A stretch of DNA of 64,000 nucleotides from Leptobrachium leishanense (GCA_009667805.1 CM019063.1:83107877-83171876); one strand, 5' to 3'; positions 22,061-38,265 are shown, counted from the first letter of the stretch. Numbers and translations are program-made. The notes: generated by a model not told the origin, from the letters alone.

Positions 22061-23064
22061 AATTTTACCCCTCTGGTCCTTCAGATTAAAAGAGATCTAG
22101 ATAACTGGTGTGATAAACCCGTCTCGTGGATAGGACATATACATAGCATAAAAATGAATGTGCTTCCAGGTATCCCCTTTCTCTTTCAGATCTACCTCTG
22201 CCATTGACTTGCAGGGACTTAGTTGGACTTCAGCAGGCGATTGATTTATTTGTATGGCAACGTAAGAGACATAAGGTTGCACGTCGCATACTCTATCGTC
22301 CAAAGGCCTGCGGTGGATTAGGTCTTCCTAATCTTTATTTGTATTACTGTGAAGCCCAACTAGCTCAAGTAGCGGCCTGGCATTTTCCAATGACTTCTAG
22401 ACGGTGGGTTGCGCTGGAAGCGCCTTTAATGTATCCCTACCGCCCCGATTATTATGTTTGGCTCTCTAAAAACTCTGGGCTGCTTTTGCAGACGGTGTGT
22501 CCCTCAATTCTGACGTCCCTGCGCCTCTTTGACATGGCTAGGGGGAAATTCTCTCTGGTGGGTACTCCTTCCTTACCCCTTTTTTGCGCAACAGGGATTT
22601 CCCCCCGGGTCTACAAATTAGAGACTTTAAGGGACTGGTAAGTGCAGGACTACATAGATTTTGCGATCCCTTACCCACAGGCCACCTTATCACGTTTTCT
22701 ACACTTCAAGATCGATGTCACCTGACCCCATTTGATCTTTTCAGGTTCCTGCAACTTTTACATTTTGCTATGGCATCGAGCCTTGAAATGATCTCTACTA
22801 CTCCCCTTAATATATTTGAACGAATTTGTATGTCCGAAGGCCCTCAGAGGGGATTGATATCTCAGCTTTACTTAGTTCTAACTCTGGGAAGTGGGCACCT
22901 TTGACGTATTGTGATAAGTGGGAGTCGGAGCTAGGGGGACTCCCTACTGGGTGATGAGTGGGAAGATATATGGGAGCAAAGGGCTAGATCCTCTATCTGC
23001 GTACACCATCGAGAACAGTCCTATAAAATCCTATTACAATGGTATACTACACCGGTATCACTAT

Positions 23065-24391
23065 CAGGGTTATTCAAAGAGAATCAAAAAGCTACCGCAC
23101 GTTCGGTGACTTTTCGTTCTCTTCAATTTGGTGCGATTTGGCGATCCCATTTCGGCGACCCTGTGGTGTATTCAGCAAGCACCACAGGGCCGCCGTAATG
23201 CAGGGAAACGTCGCCGCAAACCCGCCGAAAACGAGGGCGAACGCACACCGAAACCCACAAAAACATCTGGATTAACCCGCTGAAGACGCTGGAGAAAACC
23301 GAGCAGGAGCCGATCAGAGCACAGAGCAGCCACCAGAAAAACCCGACACCACAGATGAAGGAGGTGAAGAAAGAAAAAAAACAGTACGCTTGAATGTTTT
23401 AAAAGTGAAACGCTGTTTGCAAACAAACTACTGAGCGAAATTTTGTCTGAAATTTACACATGAGGTCCAATGAATGATAATAAAAAGGGCTGTTACAGAA
23501 AAAAGGATTTAAAAAAACAAAACGGAAAAAAAATGTTTGTAAAAAAATCTCAATGAATGTCGGAAAGGTCCTAAAAAATCTAAAAAGAGACTTTTCACTG
23601 CAGAATATTCTAATCAACGGTTTATTAGATATTGAAGTAAAACGGGAATATTGTTAACATTGAAGCCTATGGATTCTCCTGAATAAACCTGGCGAATTAA
23701 ACCACCGAATGGCAGGGCAATTCGGCAACTTTAAGGCTCCGGTCAGACGAGCGCAGAATTCACGTCTGTGATGGCGCACAAAAGTACGTCCGTGATAGCA
23801 TGACATAAAGGCCAATGGAGTCCCACACACGAAGTACGTCCGCACTGAACTGCGGACGCACAACGGCTGCGGGCCACGGACGCAAGGCAGGCAAGAACGT
23901 ACAACCCCTAGAACGACCGCACAAAGTGCGCTGCGTCCGTAACGTCTGCATAGCTTTGTGAGTGATGGAACGTGGTCAGACGGACTGTATTTATACATCC
24001 AGCATTTTTCACGGACAAAATGGTTTTGCATTTTAATTTATTTTCCCTCCTATATCCGTCAAAATATACGTCAGTGAAAAAACAGACTGTGTGGCCACTA
24101 CTGCGTCTTCCGTACTAACGTACATCTGTGTGCACGGAAGCACAGTCCGTAGAAATCACGTTCGTCTGACCCTAGCCTAAACTGCTGGTTTTTGTTCTCT
24201 GAGTAGACGAACCATTGCTTCTCTATGGGGATTCACTGCCCTCGAACAGGCACCCTATGTGCAGGCAATTCACCAACATTTGGCGAATTGCCTGCTCTCT
24301 GAATAGCCAAATGGCCGACAAAGGTAACGAACGCTGAATTTCAGCATTCGGTTACCTTTCAGCAGCCATTCGGATCTCTTTGAATAACCCT
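23065..24391. mobile_element. CAGGGTTATTCA TIR element, copy 2, inside L1
   Basis: It starts CAGGGTTATTCAAAGAGAA at 23065 and ends CTCTTTGAATAACCC at 24390. Removing it restores the L1 codons for SLYRMGVT with a TAT (or AT) duplication. The interior matches copy 1 in inverse orientation, for example ATTAGATATTGAAGTAAAAC against GTTTTAATTCAATATCTAAT. A Harbinger-like MITE is nested at 23735-24177. Confidence 0.8.
23735..24177. mobile_element. Harbinger-like CpG-rich MITE, copy 4
   Basis: Ends GGCTCCGGTCAGACGAGCGCA and complement CGTTCGTCTGACCCTAGCC are flanked by perfect TAA duplications (23732-23734, 24178-24180). It is inserted in the CAGGGTTATTCA element, which is itself in an L1. Confidence 0.82.
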
Positions 24392-25060
24392 TTATATCGA
24401 ATGGGGGTTACCACTAGGGATTTCTATTGTCGTGATTGTGGTGGTAAGGGTTCATATATACTGTACATATGTGGTGGGATTGTCCTGTAGCCCAACGTTT
24501 TTGGTCGGCAGTGCATGCGGAGTTTCTGAAAAATTTTCAGCGTCAATTTCCTATAGATCCTTGGGCGTACCTTCTTTCTAATTTTTTTTAGCTGCCTTGT
24601 CCCGCACTGAACAGGCCCTTTTCAACAGAATGGACCTTGCAGCTAGGCGGGCTATGGCAGCGTCATGGCGTCAAAGTATTCTCCCGCCCTGGAACATAGT
24701 GTTCGAGAAGATAGTTGACGCCAGTCTTATGGATGAGTTATCCGCCAAAGTCAAAGATACTCTTCACTCTGATCATAGGACATGGTTATTATGGGAGGAA
24801 TATATTTCTGGCCTTTCTTGAAAAAGTGTGTTCAATTTCGCTTCTCCTCCCAAAGCCCTCTGAGAATTTAGGCCCAGACGTCTTAATGCTGTGATATACA
24901 CTTTAATTAAGATTGGACTCCCCCTCTCCTTTTTGTTTATTTTTTCTTTCCCGTACTTCCCGGGATTACTTGTTATTGAAGAAGGAAATTGTATGGTGGA
25001 GCCATATCCATTTGTGTGTTCCATTATGTGTTGCTTCAAATAAAGGAAAAAAAAAAAAAG

Positions 25061-25334
25061 AAGTAAAAGCCTGGGCAACATGATGATTATTTCAGGCCCT
25101 TTGAGATCTTCTCTCTGAACCCCTTTCAAAATCTAGAAGCAGCAATAATGTGACCCAGGTCAGCACCTAATAATTTACGCTTTCAAAATCTGGTGGCTAG
25201 ATCACTGGAACAGTAATAGAGTCTCAGGGACTGCTTTATACTAACCAAAGTGGAGCGGCTGACAAACAGGGCCTACGGAATTTATTTTGATATCATTACG
25301 CTGCTCAAATTTAGTTTGAGATTACGCTTTCCCC
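25061..25334. other. Short unassigned stretch
   Basis: About 270 bp between the L1 poly(A) and an L2 fragment with no recognised feature. Confidence 0.4.
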
Positions 25335-25990
25335 CACAGTATTATTATTTGTTAAGCGCCAACACATTCCACAGTGCTGTACAAAAGGTGCAGTGGGTAA
25401 AAGACAGGACAATTCAACAATACATAGAGGATATGAGGACCCTATTCCCATGGGACCTTACAATCTAGATGGGTGAGGGAGTGCGAAACAGGAGGGGAGG
25501 ACTGCAGTGATGAGTTAATGCAGTGAGAGGTGAGGACAGTTACGGGGTTGGTCGGATGTCTTGTGGTCGGCTTCCCTAAACAGAAGGGTCTTTAGGGAGC
25601 GTTTAAATGAAGCCAGATTTGGAGACAGTCCGATATTGCAAGGAAGCACGTTCCATAGGGTCGGCGCCGCACGAGAAAAGTCCCGCAATCTGGCATGTGA
25701 AGAGGTAATGATGGAGAATGCCAGAAGCAGGTCAAGGTTGGATCTTAGGGGACGGGCTGGGGTGTATTTGGGGGATTAGTGAGGACAGGTAGTGAGGGTT
25801 TTGTAGGTCAGGGTGAGTAGTTTGAAGTTGATTCTGCTGTGGATGGGGAGCCAGTGTAGGGATTCACAGAGGAGCGGCAGAGGCAAAGCGACAGACAAGA
25901 TGGATAAGCCAGGCTGATGCGTTTAGGATGGACTGCAGGGGGGGTGGGGAGATAGGAAAGCCAGTAAGGAGGTTGTTGCAGCAGTTGAGG
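25335..25990 (-). pseudogene. L2-like LINE 3' fragment
   Basis: Minus-strand sequence corresponds to the end of the L2 at 31874-35082: codons for LTYKTLTTCPH-like and FSRAAPTLWNVLPCN-like segments, a GGGAAGCC motif, and the tail complement of GCGCTTAACAAATAATAATA at 25342-25360. Stops and shifts are present. Confidence 0.75.
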
Positions 25991-26607
25991 GGCCAAGCAG
26001 CCATTAACAGCTCACACTTTAACCCCCTCCTGTTCTTTTCCAGCTGCGAACGAATGCTTCTAATGCATATTGAGTTTCAGGTAGGGGCCAGAGCAGACAA
26101 ACTGCATTAGATCCAACAATCCAACCTGTAAGTTGCAAGAAATCGCAGCCAAGACCGGTACGAGGAAGTTCTTTCTTCTTCTTGGACCTCGGCACTCACA
26201 GTCAGCACAGTTTCTTCATATACCAATTTTTGTGCAAGCCCTTTGACAATATTTTGTCACCACCTTTTTTAAAAGCCTTATTTTTGAGTATTGAACAGTT
26301 TGGAGGTTTAATCAGAGCACATGGTCCCACCACTGATTCCTAGAGTACTAAGTCATTGTTTTGCAAGTCACAAGTCCCGAATCAAGCACTCAGCTTTAGG
26401 TCAGGTCCTCAGCTTTAAGCGTTCAACAAGTCATTAGTGCTCTTTGGATAATTTAGTTTCAGAGCATTACTCAGAACAGTTTTTAACATTTATAGTTTCT
26501 CACTTCAAAATTCATGGGATATTAAAAATGTGAAATTGTGACGTAGTATTTTATTGTTCACCGAGAATAACAAAATATAGAAATAGCACAACTGCAAAGA
26601 ACACAAG
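25991..26607. other. 600 bp without a recognised feature
   Basis: No TIR, coding motif or tandem repeat was recognised. Some AAGTCA-type motifs occur at 26340-26430, resembling those at 27440-27560. Confidence 0.35.
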
Positions 26608-26610
26608 TAA

Positions 26611-27037
26611 GGCTAGGGTCAGACGAACGCATTTTTTGCGTCGACCGTGGAAAAGTGCGGTCGAACGAACGGACATATTTTTTCACGGAATACGCGATAG
26701 CGGTCATACGATGCACCTTTTCGTCCGTGATTTTGTACGGATCATCAATAAAACACTTTTTGTGTCTGGACGTTATGTTGGCCGGACATTAGCAGCGTCT
26801 GAAGTCTCCCAATCACACACACACGCCGCTATGCGGCCGCAGCGCACTCTGTACGTCAGTAGTAGCGGTTTGACGTTCTCGAAAAAATGCGTTCGTTTGC
26901 CACTTGCGTTGCGCGGACGAACGTTCGTGCGGCCGTACTTCGTGTGTTCCCCGGCATTGGACGTCATTTGCTGCTAGCACGGCCGTGATTTTGTGCGGCT
27001 AAACGCACGTTAAAACTGCGTTCGTCTGACCCTAGCC
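26611..27037. mobile_element. Harbinger-like CpG-rich MITE, copy 5
   Basis: Perfect ends GGCTAGGGTCAGACGAACGCA and complement GCGTTCGTCTGACCCTAGCC are flanked by TAA duplications. The 427-bp element is nearly identical to the copy at 48867-49293 in inverted orientation, implying recent mobilisation. It lies just downstream of the ocln 3' UTR. Confidence 0.85.
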
Positions 27038-27040
27038 TAA

Positions 27041-27640
27041 ATGAAAAATGCTATGCTATCGTTGGTTGAGTGAGGAAGTGAATGTTTGAAACTGAGTTTT
27101 CTTTGGACACCATTAGGAATTGCACTTTAAAAAAGTTTACATTCGCCAAAAGTCTGTCAGTCGTCTGCACGATGGGGGGGGGGGGGGTCGTAGTAGGAGG
27201 TCTTCATGGCTGAAGACACGCTCCACAGCACCACTAGAAGCAGGCACTGCTAAGACACTCATGGCCACTCTGTAGTGCTGGAAGTGTCTTTTTTGTTCAT
27301 AGCCCAGAATAGAAGAACAACATTCTGACTACCAGGACATTATGGTCAATTGATAAAATAGGGTTTTGAAAAAAAAATTAAAAAGGAGTTTGGCATGCTC
27401 CAGCCTACATTGATCACAAACCTGAGCTGGTTTTAGAAGGTATAATGACTTTCCAAGTCATAGGGCTCAAGTCCAAGTCAAGTCTCGAGTCATTGCTGTC
27501 CAAGTCAAATCACAGGTTTTCTTTGAATATGTTGAGTCGCATGACTTGGACTCAATTTCTGTATTCCTAGCAGAGGTGTGGACTTGTCATTCTATGAAAT
27601 AGCAACCCCGAAGCATTTCCCGCTTTTATGGATTCAAAAA
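27041..27640. repeat. AAGTC-rich degenerate repeat and unassigned sequence
   Basis: 27436-27600 contains alternating CAAGTCATAGGGCTC, CAAGTCCAAGTCAAGTC and GAGTCGCATGACTTGGACTC motifs and CAGAGGTGTGGACTTGTC. These resemble a worn hAT-type MITE with CAGAGGTGTGGACTC ends, rearranged here. The remaining sequence has a 14-base G run at 27174-27187 and no other feature. Confidence 0.35.
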
Positions 27641-27649
27641 TAAAAATAA

Positions 27650-29208
27650 AATTTAGTTCATATATTTATTGATCCTCTAAAAACGCATTCATTTACAACT
27701 TCCAGTATGTTAGGTATACAAAAAGTCAAGACAATATAGAACATAAAAAATATATTACTACTTAAGGCAAAAAAAGAAAAAAACATTTGTACATTCATGG
27801 TTAACAGTGTAGAAGTAGAACACAGATTATCTTTAACATGTCAGTTTAAAATTTACAAGTCATTGGAAGCTGAAAAGGCTAGAATTTGAGCTGCTCCATC
27901 CAAGAGATCGAACAGCTCTTGGTGGGATCATGCAGCATGGCTACAGACAGTCCTCTGGTGGGTGGGGTTCTAGACACATTTTAGACAAGCTTTCACCAGC
28001 TGGGCGTTTCTCAATTTTAGTGAACCATAAACTCATCCTCAAATTACTTCCATGTACAATATACACATATCTGGCATAAAAAAATATTACAGAGAACTAC
28101 ACCAATTCAATCAGTACGGAGGGAGAGCGCGCGTTATTAAATGGACCTCTAGTCTTCTCCGTGGTCACACTCAAAAAGGACAGCTCCCCTACGGATTTTA
28201 TAAGAACTAAACATCCCTTATGCTAAACCTGGAGGAAATCTTGGGGCATATAGAATGACCAACAGAAAGTCTGGTTTTCCACATCCAGCTCAGGTTCCCA
28301 GATGATGTAGGTTACAGAAGGATGGGAGACTTTACACACACAAAAACAAACATTTATTTTGCAATGGGGAAATTAATTTTTAAATACACAAGATTTAAAT
28401 TCTAAGTGTTTTCCCAAGTATATAAAAACAGCAATTTAATATACTTTTAATTTTACAAAAATAGCCCTTGTTTAAACTAATAAAACATACAAATAAAAAT
28501 CAACAAGATATAGGTCTTAACACAGTCTAGGGATGTAACACATACTTTAAGCGGTGTACAATTCAGGAATATAAAACGTTATTTCCAGCTTAGTTAAAAC
28601 CTTGCTTCATTCCTGTTTGCATAATGATTTCTAATGTATACAAGTAATTTATAGTGGTCACTTTATGCCATATTGAGGTCTGAACAGATACATTTTCAGA
28701 GATCTGGAGCCAATTAAAACCAAAATAAATTTACAGGAACAGCATTCAACCCTGTTCATTCCTTGATTTCTATGCAGCCAAGCTGAGCAATTCACAGTTA
28801 ATGCAGGGTTGGAACAACATCCACATTTTTCTTATTGAATGAAAATTTAAAACAAGGCTACGCAAGAAAAAAAAAAAATCTATCATTTGAACCAAGAAAA
28901 CAGTCAAGATGTACTGTCCATATAAAAACAAAATATATATACACACACACAATATAAACGTGAGAAAGATTTGGTAGATATCATGCCAGTCAGTACAATA
29001 CATATAAAACAGTGTGTGTGTATTCTGCACATATATTTTAGATCTCATGATGTGCAAGAAACAGTCCATATGGTATAGAAAGTGGATCATGGTTTCCTCC
29101 AGTAACACCGCCTGCAAAGTGTCTTGTTTTCTGAGCTGCAAAACGAATCAGCCTAGAAACTTTAAGAGCATGGAGAAGAAAAAAAAAATACAACTCTCTG
29201 ACCACCCT
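27650..29208 (-). other. ocln: Probable occludin 3' UTR
   Basis: No repeat family was recognised in this AT-rich 1.5 kb after the stop codon, unlike nearly all surrounding DNA. Minus-strand AATAAA signals occur at 28353-28358 and 27665-27670. The second is the likelier end because repeat-like sequence resumes just below it. The assignment is by position and base composition only. Confidence 0.45.
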
Positions 29209-29307
29209 TTAATTTTTGCTGTCGTAGTTGCTGACTCTCTGCTTAATGTGGTTCAGCTTGTTCTTCATTTGTTTGCAGTATTTCTTCTTGTTTCGAAATT
29301 CTGGAGA
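29209..29307 (-). CDS. ocln: Occludin terminal coding exon (residues 477-508 and stop)
   Basis: The acceptor (tttgctcag) is followed by codons for SPEFRNKKKYCKQMKNKL and NHIKQRVSNYDSKN, then TAA at 29209-29211. It matches the conserved end of occludin (KKNHCKQLKSKLSHIKKMV in mammals), the last helix of the ZO-1-binding coiled coil. The upstream intron is about 6.9 kb and holds an L2 LINE inside a TIR element and a Tc1/L2 composite. Confidence 0.95.
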   Translation of the reverse strand, partial: SPEFRNKKKYCKQMKNKLNHIKQRVSNYDSKN

Positions 29308-29794
29308 CTGAGCAAAAACAAAGAACAAAAGTTATAAAATGGTCAGTGATGAACATGCATTCACACGTGCAAAAATATAAATAAAAAGTCATTTAAAAAG
29401 GTTTGGATTCATTGAAGGCCTTAAGAGATCAGTCATCGTACAGACAAACCTACATGTGCATTGTCGGGAGGGTGTAAGTGATTTCAATGAGGTTACTTAG
29501 CAGGAACTTCCCAAAGCTTAACTCCCCACAATAGCACTGAGGCAGAATCAATACCAAATGTTTGTAGTAACCAGGAAAGTCCCAAGCACATGACATTTGT
29601 CCTTTGGAACCAGGTGTATAGTTGGGTTTACAGTCAGAGAAGATGAATACATGGCATCATCCCCAGCAGGGTAATGTAAAGTAAAGTTTTGTTTCTCGGA
29701 TCCACAGAGTAGATTGACCTCAGTCAATGTGGATGTAGCAAAGCTGGGCTGGTCAAATCCATAGGTTTTGAGAAAGATTTAGATTCGGATTCAA

Positions 29795-31235
29795 GGAAGG
29801 TGCTTGATCGCACGATTTTCATATTTACGATAATATCGCACGATATCACTGTTATGAGCGATATTGCACAACACCACCAATGCAAATCCCGAAAAAAGGG
29901 TCATGTGCCAGCGACAAACTACATGCGACATTGAGCGACAAGATGTGAACAGCTCCATTGAAATGCATTGGAGAAGCTACATAGAGCGATATCGCGCAGA
30001 AATTATTATCGTCATCATTTATATAGCGCCAATAGGTCCGCAGCGCTTTACAACAACCAAAGGGAACAAAATACATATAAACGGACATATGATGGAAACA
30101 AGAGGTGTAGAGGGCCCTGCTCATAGGAGCTTACAGTCTAGAGGGATTGGGGGTTGAGGAAGACCAGAGGAATTCTACTAGATAGCAGGATCATTAGTGC
30201 CAGTGGTTTGGAAATGGTGGGGCCATAGAAGCGTCTTCAATCAAGTGTCAGTAGGGGAGCAGAGGGATGAGTTGCATCAGTGATGTGGTACGCTAATCTG
30301 AAAAGATGGGTTTTGAGGGATTTCTTTAAGGCCTGAAGGTCGGGGAGAGTTTGATAGGGCGAGGCAAGTCATTCCACAGGACCGGTGCTGCCCTTGAGAA
30401 GTCTTGGAGGCGAGAGTTGGCCGTGCGCATGTAGAAAGATGACAGGTGGAGATCACCTGCTGAATGGATTTGTCTAGATGGGACGTGCTTGCGGAGTAAC
30501 GAAGACATGAAGGTAGGGGTTGAGTTATTGAGCGATTTGAACGTGAGCATCAGTATTTTAAACTGTATCCGAAACGTACAGGAAGCCAATGGAGGGACCG
30601 GCAGAGTGGGGACGTATGTGAGGTGCATTTAGTGAGAAAAATAAGTCTGGCCCCTGCATTCATTACAGATTGCAAAGGGGCGATACGGGAGTTGGGGAGG
30701 CCAATAAAGGAGCGAGTTGCAGTAGTCAAGTAGTGAAATGACAAGAGCATGAACCAGCACTTTTGCGTTATCTTGTGTCAGTGAGGGGCGGACACGGACA
30801 ATGTTTTTGAGTTGAAAGTAACAGGATTTGGTCACTGTCTGGATGTGGGAAGAGAACGTTAGGTCAGAGTCAAAAGTGACACCAAGGCAGCGAGCTTGGG
30901 GTGTTGGGCTAATAGGTGGTATTGGGATCTTCTTGGAGGGAGGAATGACGAGAATTTCAGTTTTGGCAAGATTGAATTTAAGGAAGCGGGAAGCCATCCA
31001 ATTTGAGACAGCGGAAAGACAGTCAGTGACTCGATCCAGGAGACCTGGAGAGAGATCAAGGGAGGAGGTGTAAATTTGAGTGTCATCAGCGTATGGGTGG
31101 TACTGGAATCCAAAAGGAACTGATCAGTTTACCTAGAAAGGCAGTGTAGACTGAAAAAAGTAGAGGGCCCAGTACGAAATATGCACGATATCGTGGCAAA
31201 ATCCACATGATAAATCGCTCAGTGTGAACTAGGCA
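29795..31235. mobile_element. GGCCCATTCACAC TIR element, copy 2, split by an L2
   Basis: The left part (29795-30003) has GGAGAAGCTACATAGAGCGA and ATATCGCGCAGAAAT, matching copy 1. The right part (31176-31234) ends TAAATCGCTCAGTGTGAACT. The left terminus is degraded. An L2 LINE lies between, bounded by GAAAT duplications. Confidence 0.7.
30004..31175 (-). pseudogene. L2-like LINE, 5'-truncated
   Basis: Minus-strand frames give SWIESLTVFPLSQIGWLPAS, KFNLAKTEILVIPPSKK, ARCLGVTFDSDLTFSSHIQT, ALVISLLDYCNSLLYW and SRLQDFSRAAPVLWNDLPRP, the RT palm-to-C-terminal path of L2-like elements, in three frames. The 3' tail on the plus strand begins ATTATTATCGTCATC with AGCGCTTTACAAC. The 5-bp GAAAT target duplication (29999-30003, 31176-31180) marks target-primed insertion. 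Confidence 0.88.
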
Positions 31236-31658
31236 AGCACAAGACTGTCGTCATAACTAGGAGGGACACATCTAGGCCAACAATGCCCAGACATTTTTCC
31301 AGAAAATCAAGTATTTCTCACAGAAAAGTATTGCAGTAACACATGTTTTGCTATACACGTTTATTCCCTGTGAGTGTATTGGAACAAAGCAAAAAAAGGG
31401 AGGAAAAAAAGCAAATTGGACAATGTCACACAAAACTCCAAAAATGGGCTGGACAAAATTCTTGACACCCTCTCAGAATTGTGGATAAATAAGATTGTTT
31501 CAAGCATGTGATGCTCCTGTAAACTCACCTGGGGTAAGTAACAGGTGTGGGCAATATAATAATAATAAAAAAAAAAAAAAATCACACCTGAAAGCAGATA
31601 AAAAGGAGAGAAGTTCACTTAGTCTTTGCATTGTGTGTCTGTGTGTGCCACACTAAGC

Positions 31659-36018
<4,360 letters not shown>

Positions 36019-36172
36019 ACATGTGTATAGCAAAACATTTGTTACTGCAATACTTTTCTGTGAGAAATACTTGATTTTCTGGAAAAATGTCTGGGGTGCC
36101 AACAGTGTCGCCCATGACTGTACATAGCAAAATGTGCCTCCTACACCTTGTCTAAATTAGCATATCCCTTAC

Positions 36173-36214
36173 CGATTTAATGTCCTTTAGGTGATTGTAT
36201 TCTGCAGCAGCACT
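36173..36214 (-). CDS. ocln: Occludin 42-nt micro-exon (residues 463-476)
   Basis: This is a short exon encoding SAAAEYNHLKDIKS, corresponding to the mammalian segment AAADEYNRLKQVKG. It is phase 0-0, with acceptor attttag and donor gtaagg. It continues the coiled coil without a break. The Tc1-type element ending at about 36124 lies only about 50 bp into the downstream intron, so this splice donor is very close to a transposon. Confidence 0.93.
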
Positions 36215-36540
36215 CTAAAATAAAAAAAGTCAACTCATTAAAAATGCAATATATACATTTATTTTTTTTACACCAAGACTAAAATACAGAAGTATGGATG
36301 AACGTATAGTCCAACAAAACTCAAAATATACACAACAGTACCCTTTATCTTCAAACCTAGGAACTGCAACAGTCCCAATAATGTGTCATTGTTTTTCATT
36401 TATTAAGTTGTGACACATAGTCAGACGTCACTCTCTAATGTAGATACTTTCTTCCATATGTAAAATTTCCATACGCACAACTATAACAAAGAACATTCAG
36501 AACTCTGGAAACCTTGTGGGAAAGAAACAAAAACACTGAC

Positions 36541-36712
36541 CTTGTAGGCTGCACTATCCACTGGATGTTCATCAAGTTTTTTGTCCAGCTGAGATAATGA
36601 TTTTGTAACATCGTCACATTCAGCCTGTAACCGCCTGTACTCCTGAAGACCTGTATCAAAATCTTTCTTGTATTCCAGCCTCATGTTATCTGATGTAATG
36701 GGAGGGTACTCG
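36541..36712 (-). CDS. ocln: Occludin/ELL domain exon (residues 405-462)
   Basis: This 172-nt exon encodes EYPPITSD and the first helices of the C-terminal coiled coil ([20 protein letters not shown] and onward to DSAAYK). In characterised occludins this domain binds the ZO-1 GUK region. The heptad-like spacing of Leu and Tyr is visible. The acceptor is acacag and the donor is gtcagt. Confidence 0.96.
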
Positions 36713-36876
36713 CTGTGTAGGAGACAAGAGGGGAAATAAATATATTCTATTACTGAATAATATATATCAATATGAAAAAAGACATTAACACACATTTTTC
36801 TAGCAGGATTGCATTTTTATTTCAACGCAAGGAAAGTGCGCTCTATAAACCATAGACTACCAACATAGCTTTGTTT

Positions 36877-37497
36877 AACCTCCCTGGTGGTATGCCCGAG
36901 TGGGACTCGGGGTTAAATTTTACTACCGCGAACGGTAACCCCGAGCCACACACGTGCTGGATGCATACTCACCTCCTCCTGGCTCCCTTGCTGTCCCCCG
37001 CAGTGAGTTTCTTCCTGGTAAGGCTCCCTGCGAGTCACAGGATGCAGGGGGCGGGACCAGGCAGCAAACTTAGTAAAAAATTATAATACACTGTATAATC
37101 CAATGTGCAAGGTTTATGAACAGCCACAAGGTGGCACTACAGGATAAGAAACAAACCAAACATCCCTTGTTTTCAGACAGATTTCAGTGTTTTTTGTTGT
37201 ATTTTATTGAATATCATTTATTTTCATTATTTTGGATAATTATTTTTGGGATAATAAATTATTTTGTCGTTTCAAACTTTAATCGGACTCCGTGTATTTA
37301 CTTTTTTTAATTTTATTAATTTATTTATAAAGGATTTTACCAGTAAGGACTCTTGATTGCACGGATTTCAGTGCGTGATTCCTAATTATTACAGGCTAAC
37401 TATGTACAAAAACAAACACGTTTCCTCTAAACAAAAAAAAAAATGAGACGCTTTTAGACATGAAATTTTGAAAAAATTAGACCGCCAGGGAGGTTAA
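36877..37497. mobile_element. TTAA element with CCTCCCTGG ends, copy 1
   Basis: Ends TTAACCTCCCTGGTGGTATG and complement ACCGCCAGGGAGGTTAA define a TTAA-flanked element as in piggyBac-like transposons. The interior has CGAGTGGGACTCGGGGTTAA and ACGGTAACCCCGAGCCACAC, motifs shared with the copies at 40.4 and 58.1 kb. The right half is AT-rich and differs from the other copies. It lies in the ocln intron between the exons at 36.5 and 37.9 kb. Confidence 0.75.
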
Positions 37498-37887
37498 AGA
37501 CTGCTGTATTGGTAGCTGGCAAGAAAGTTCTTTGTTACTTTCTAATGAATCCCCCCCCCCCAGTGGTTTAAATTGTGGGAGCGATTACATATGGAAAAAA
37601 AATATTAGGCGAGGTAATGATCTGTCTATTCTGATTTTATTTGATTGAGACAGGGATCACGTTTAGGACTTGATCCCTGGATGGAGAGTACAAGGGATGC
37701 CACTGCACTCTGCATTTCATGAGCTCACACTAGGTTTGGTCATGGTCTGGGACATTTTAGGTCTAGGACTGCTTAATGGTATTCGAATAAGGGCGTGAAA
37801 CGTAAAAAAATTAAAACCGTCTCCTGCGGGTAACGTGACGGCTACAGCACAGGTTTAAAAATGAACAAAAGCCCACATAGCGAATAC

Positions 37888-38091
37888 CTGTCCCAATCAT
37901 CGTCATCCAGTTCATCACATGACTCTCCTCCCGTGGCATAATCCGGGTCTTCGAAATCGGTGTTGTATAGTTTGGCTTTTTCTGGTTGCTTCTTACGAGG
38001 TGCGTTCCTGCTGCCAGTATCAGAGCTGCTACTGTAAACCTTGGGGGATATGCCAGATTCATTCTTCAGAGGAAACACCTCCTCTGGCATT
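37888..38091 (-). CDS. ocln: Occludin tail exon with acidic GESCDEL segment (residues 337-405)
   Basis: This 204-nt exon encodes a Ser- and Lys-rich segment (VYSSSSDTGSRNAPRKKQ) followed by the conserved acidic run ATGGESCDELDDDDWD, which precedes the occludin/ELL domain. The acceptor is cctag and the donor is gtattc. The codon across the next junction is AG plus C, giving Ser where mammals usually have Arg before EYPP. A long AT dinucleotide tract starts about 65 bp upstream on the intron side. Confidence 0.95.
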
Positions 38092-38157
38092 CTAGGAGGG
38101 AAAGGGGAGAGAGAAATTACATATACAACAATTCTAGATATTTATTGTGATTTGAAA

Positions 38158-38176
38158 TTTATATATATATATATAT

Positions 38177-38211
<35 letters not shown>

Positions 38212-38218
38212 ATATATA

Positions 38219-38264
<46 letters not shown>
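38158..38264. repeat. (TA)n microsatellite
   Basis: An interrupted AT dinucleotide tract of about 105 bp ends in an A run, 67 bp upstream (intron side) of an ocln exon acceptor. It is likely length-polymorphic. Confidence 0.95.

Positions 38265-38265
<1 letters not shown>

Larger units (their letters stand above)
22080..25060 (+). pseudogene. Second Tx1-type L1, 5'-truncated and interrupted
   Basis: The plus-strand sequence from QIKRDLDNWCDKPVSW onwards matches the C-terminal half of ORF2 of the L1 at 11320 (RRILYRPKACGGLGLPNLYL, CPSILTSLRLFDMARGKFS, then after the interruption YILYICGG and AASWRQSILPPW, SLMDELSAKVKDTL). The 3' UTR ends in CAAATAAAGG and poly(A) at 25040-25060. The reading is split at 23065 and 24391 by a TIR element and has additional frameshifts. 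Divergence from the 11-kb copy shows it is an older insertion. Confidence 0.88.
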
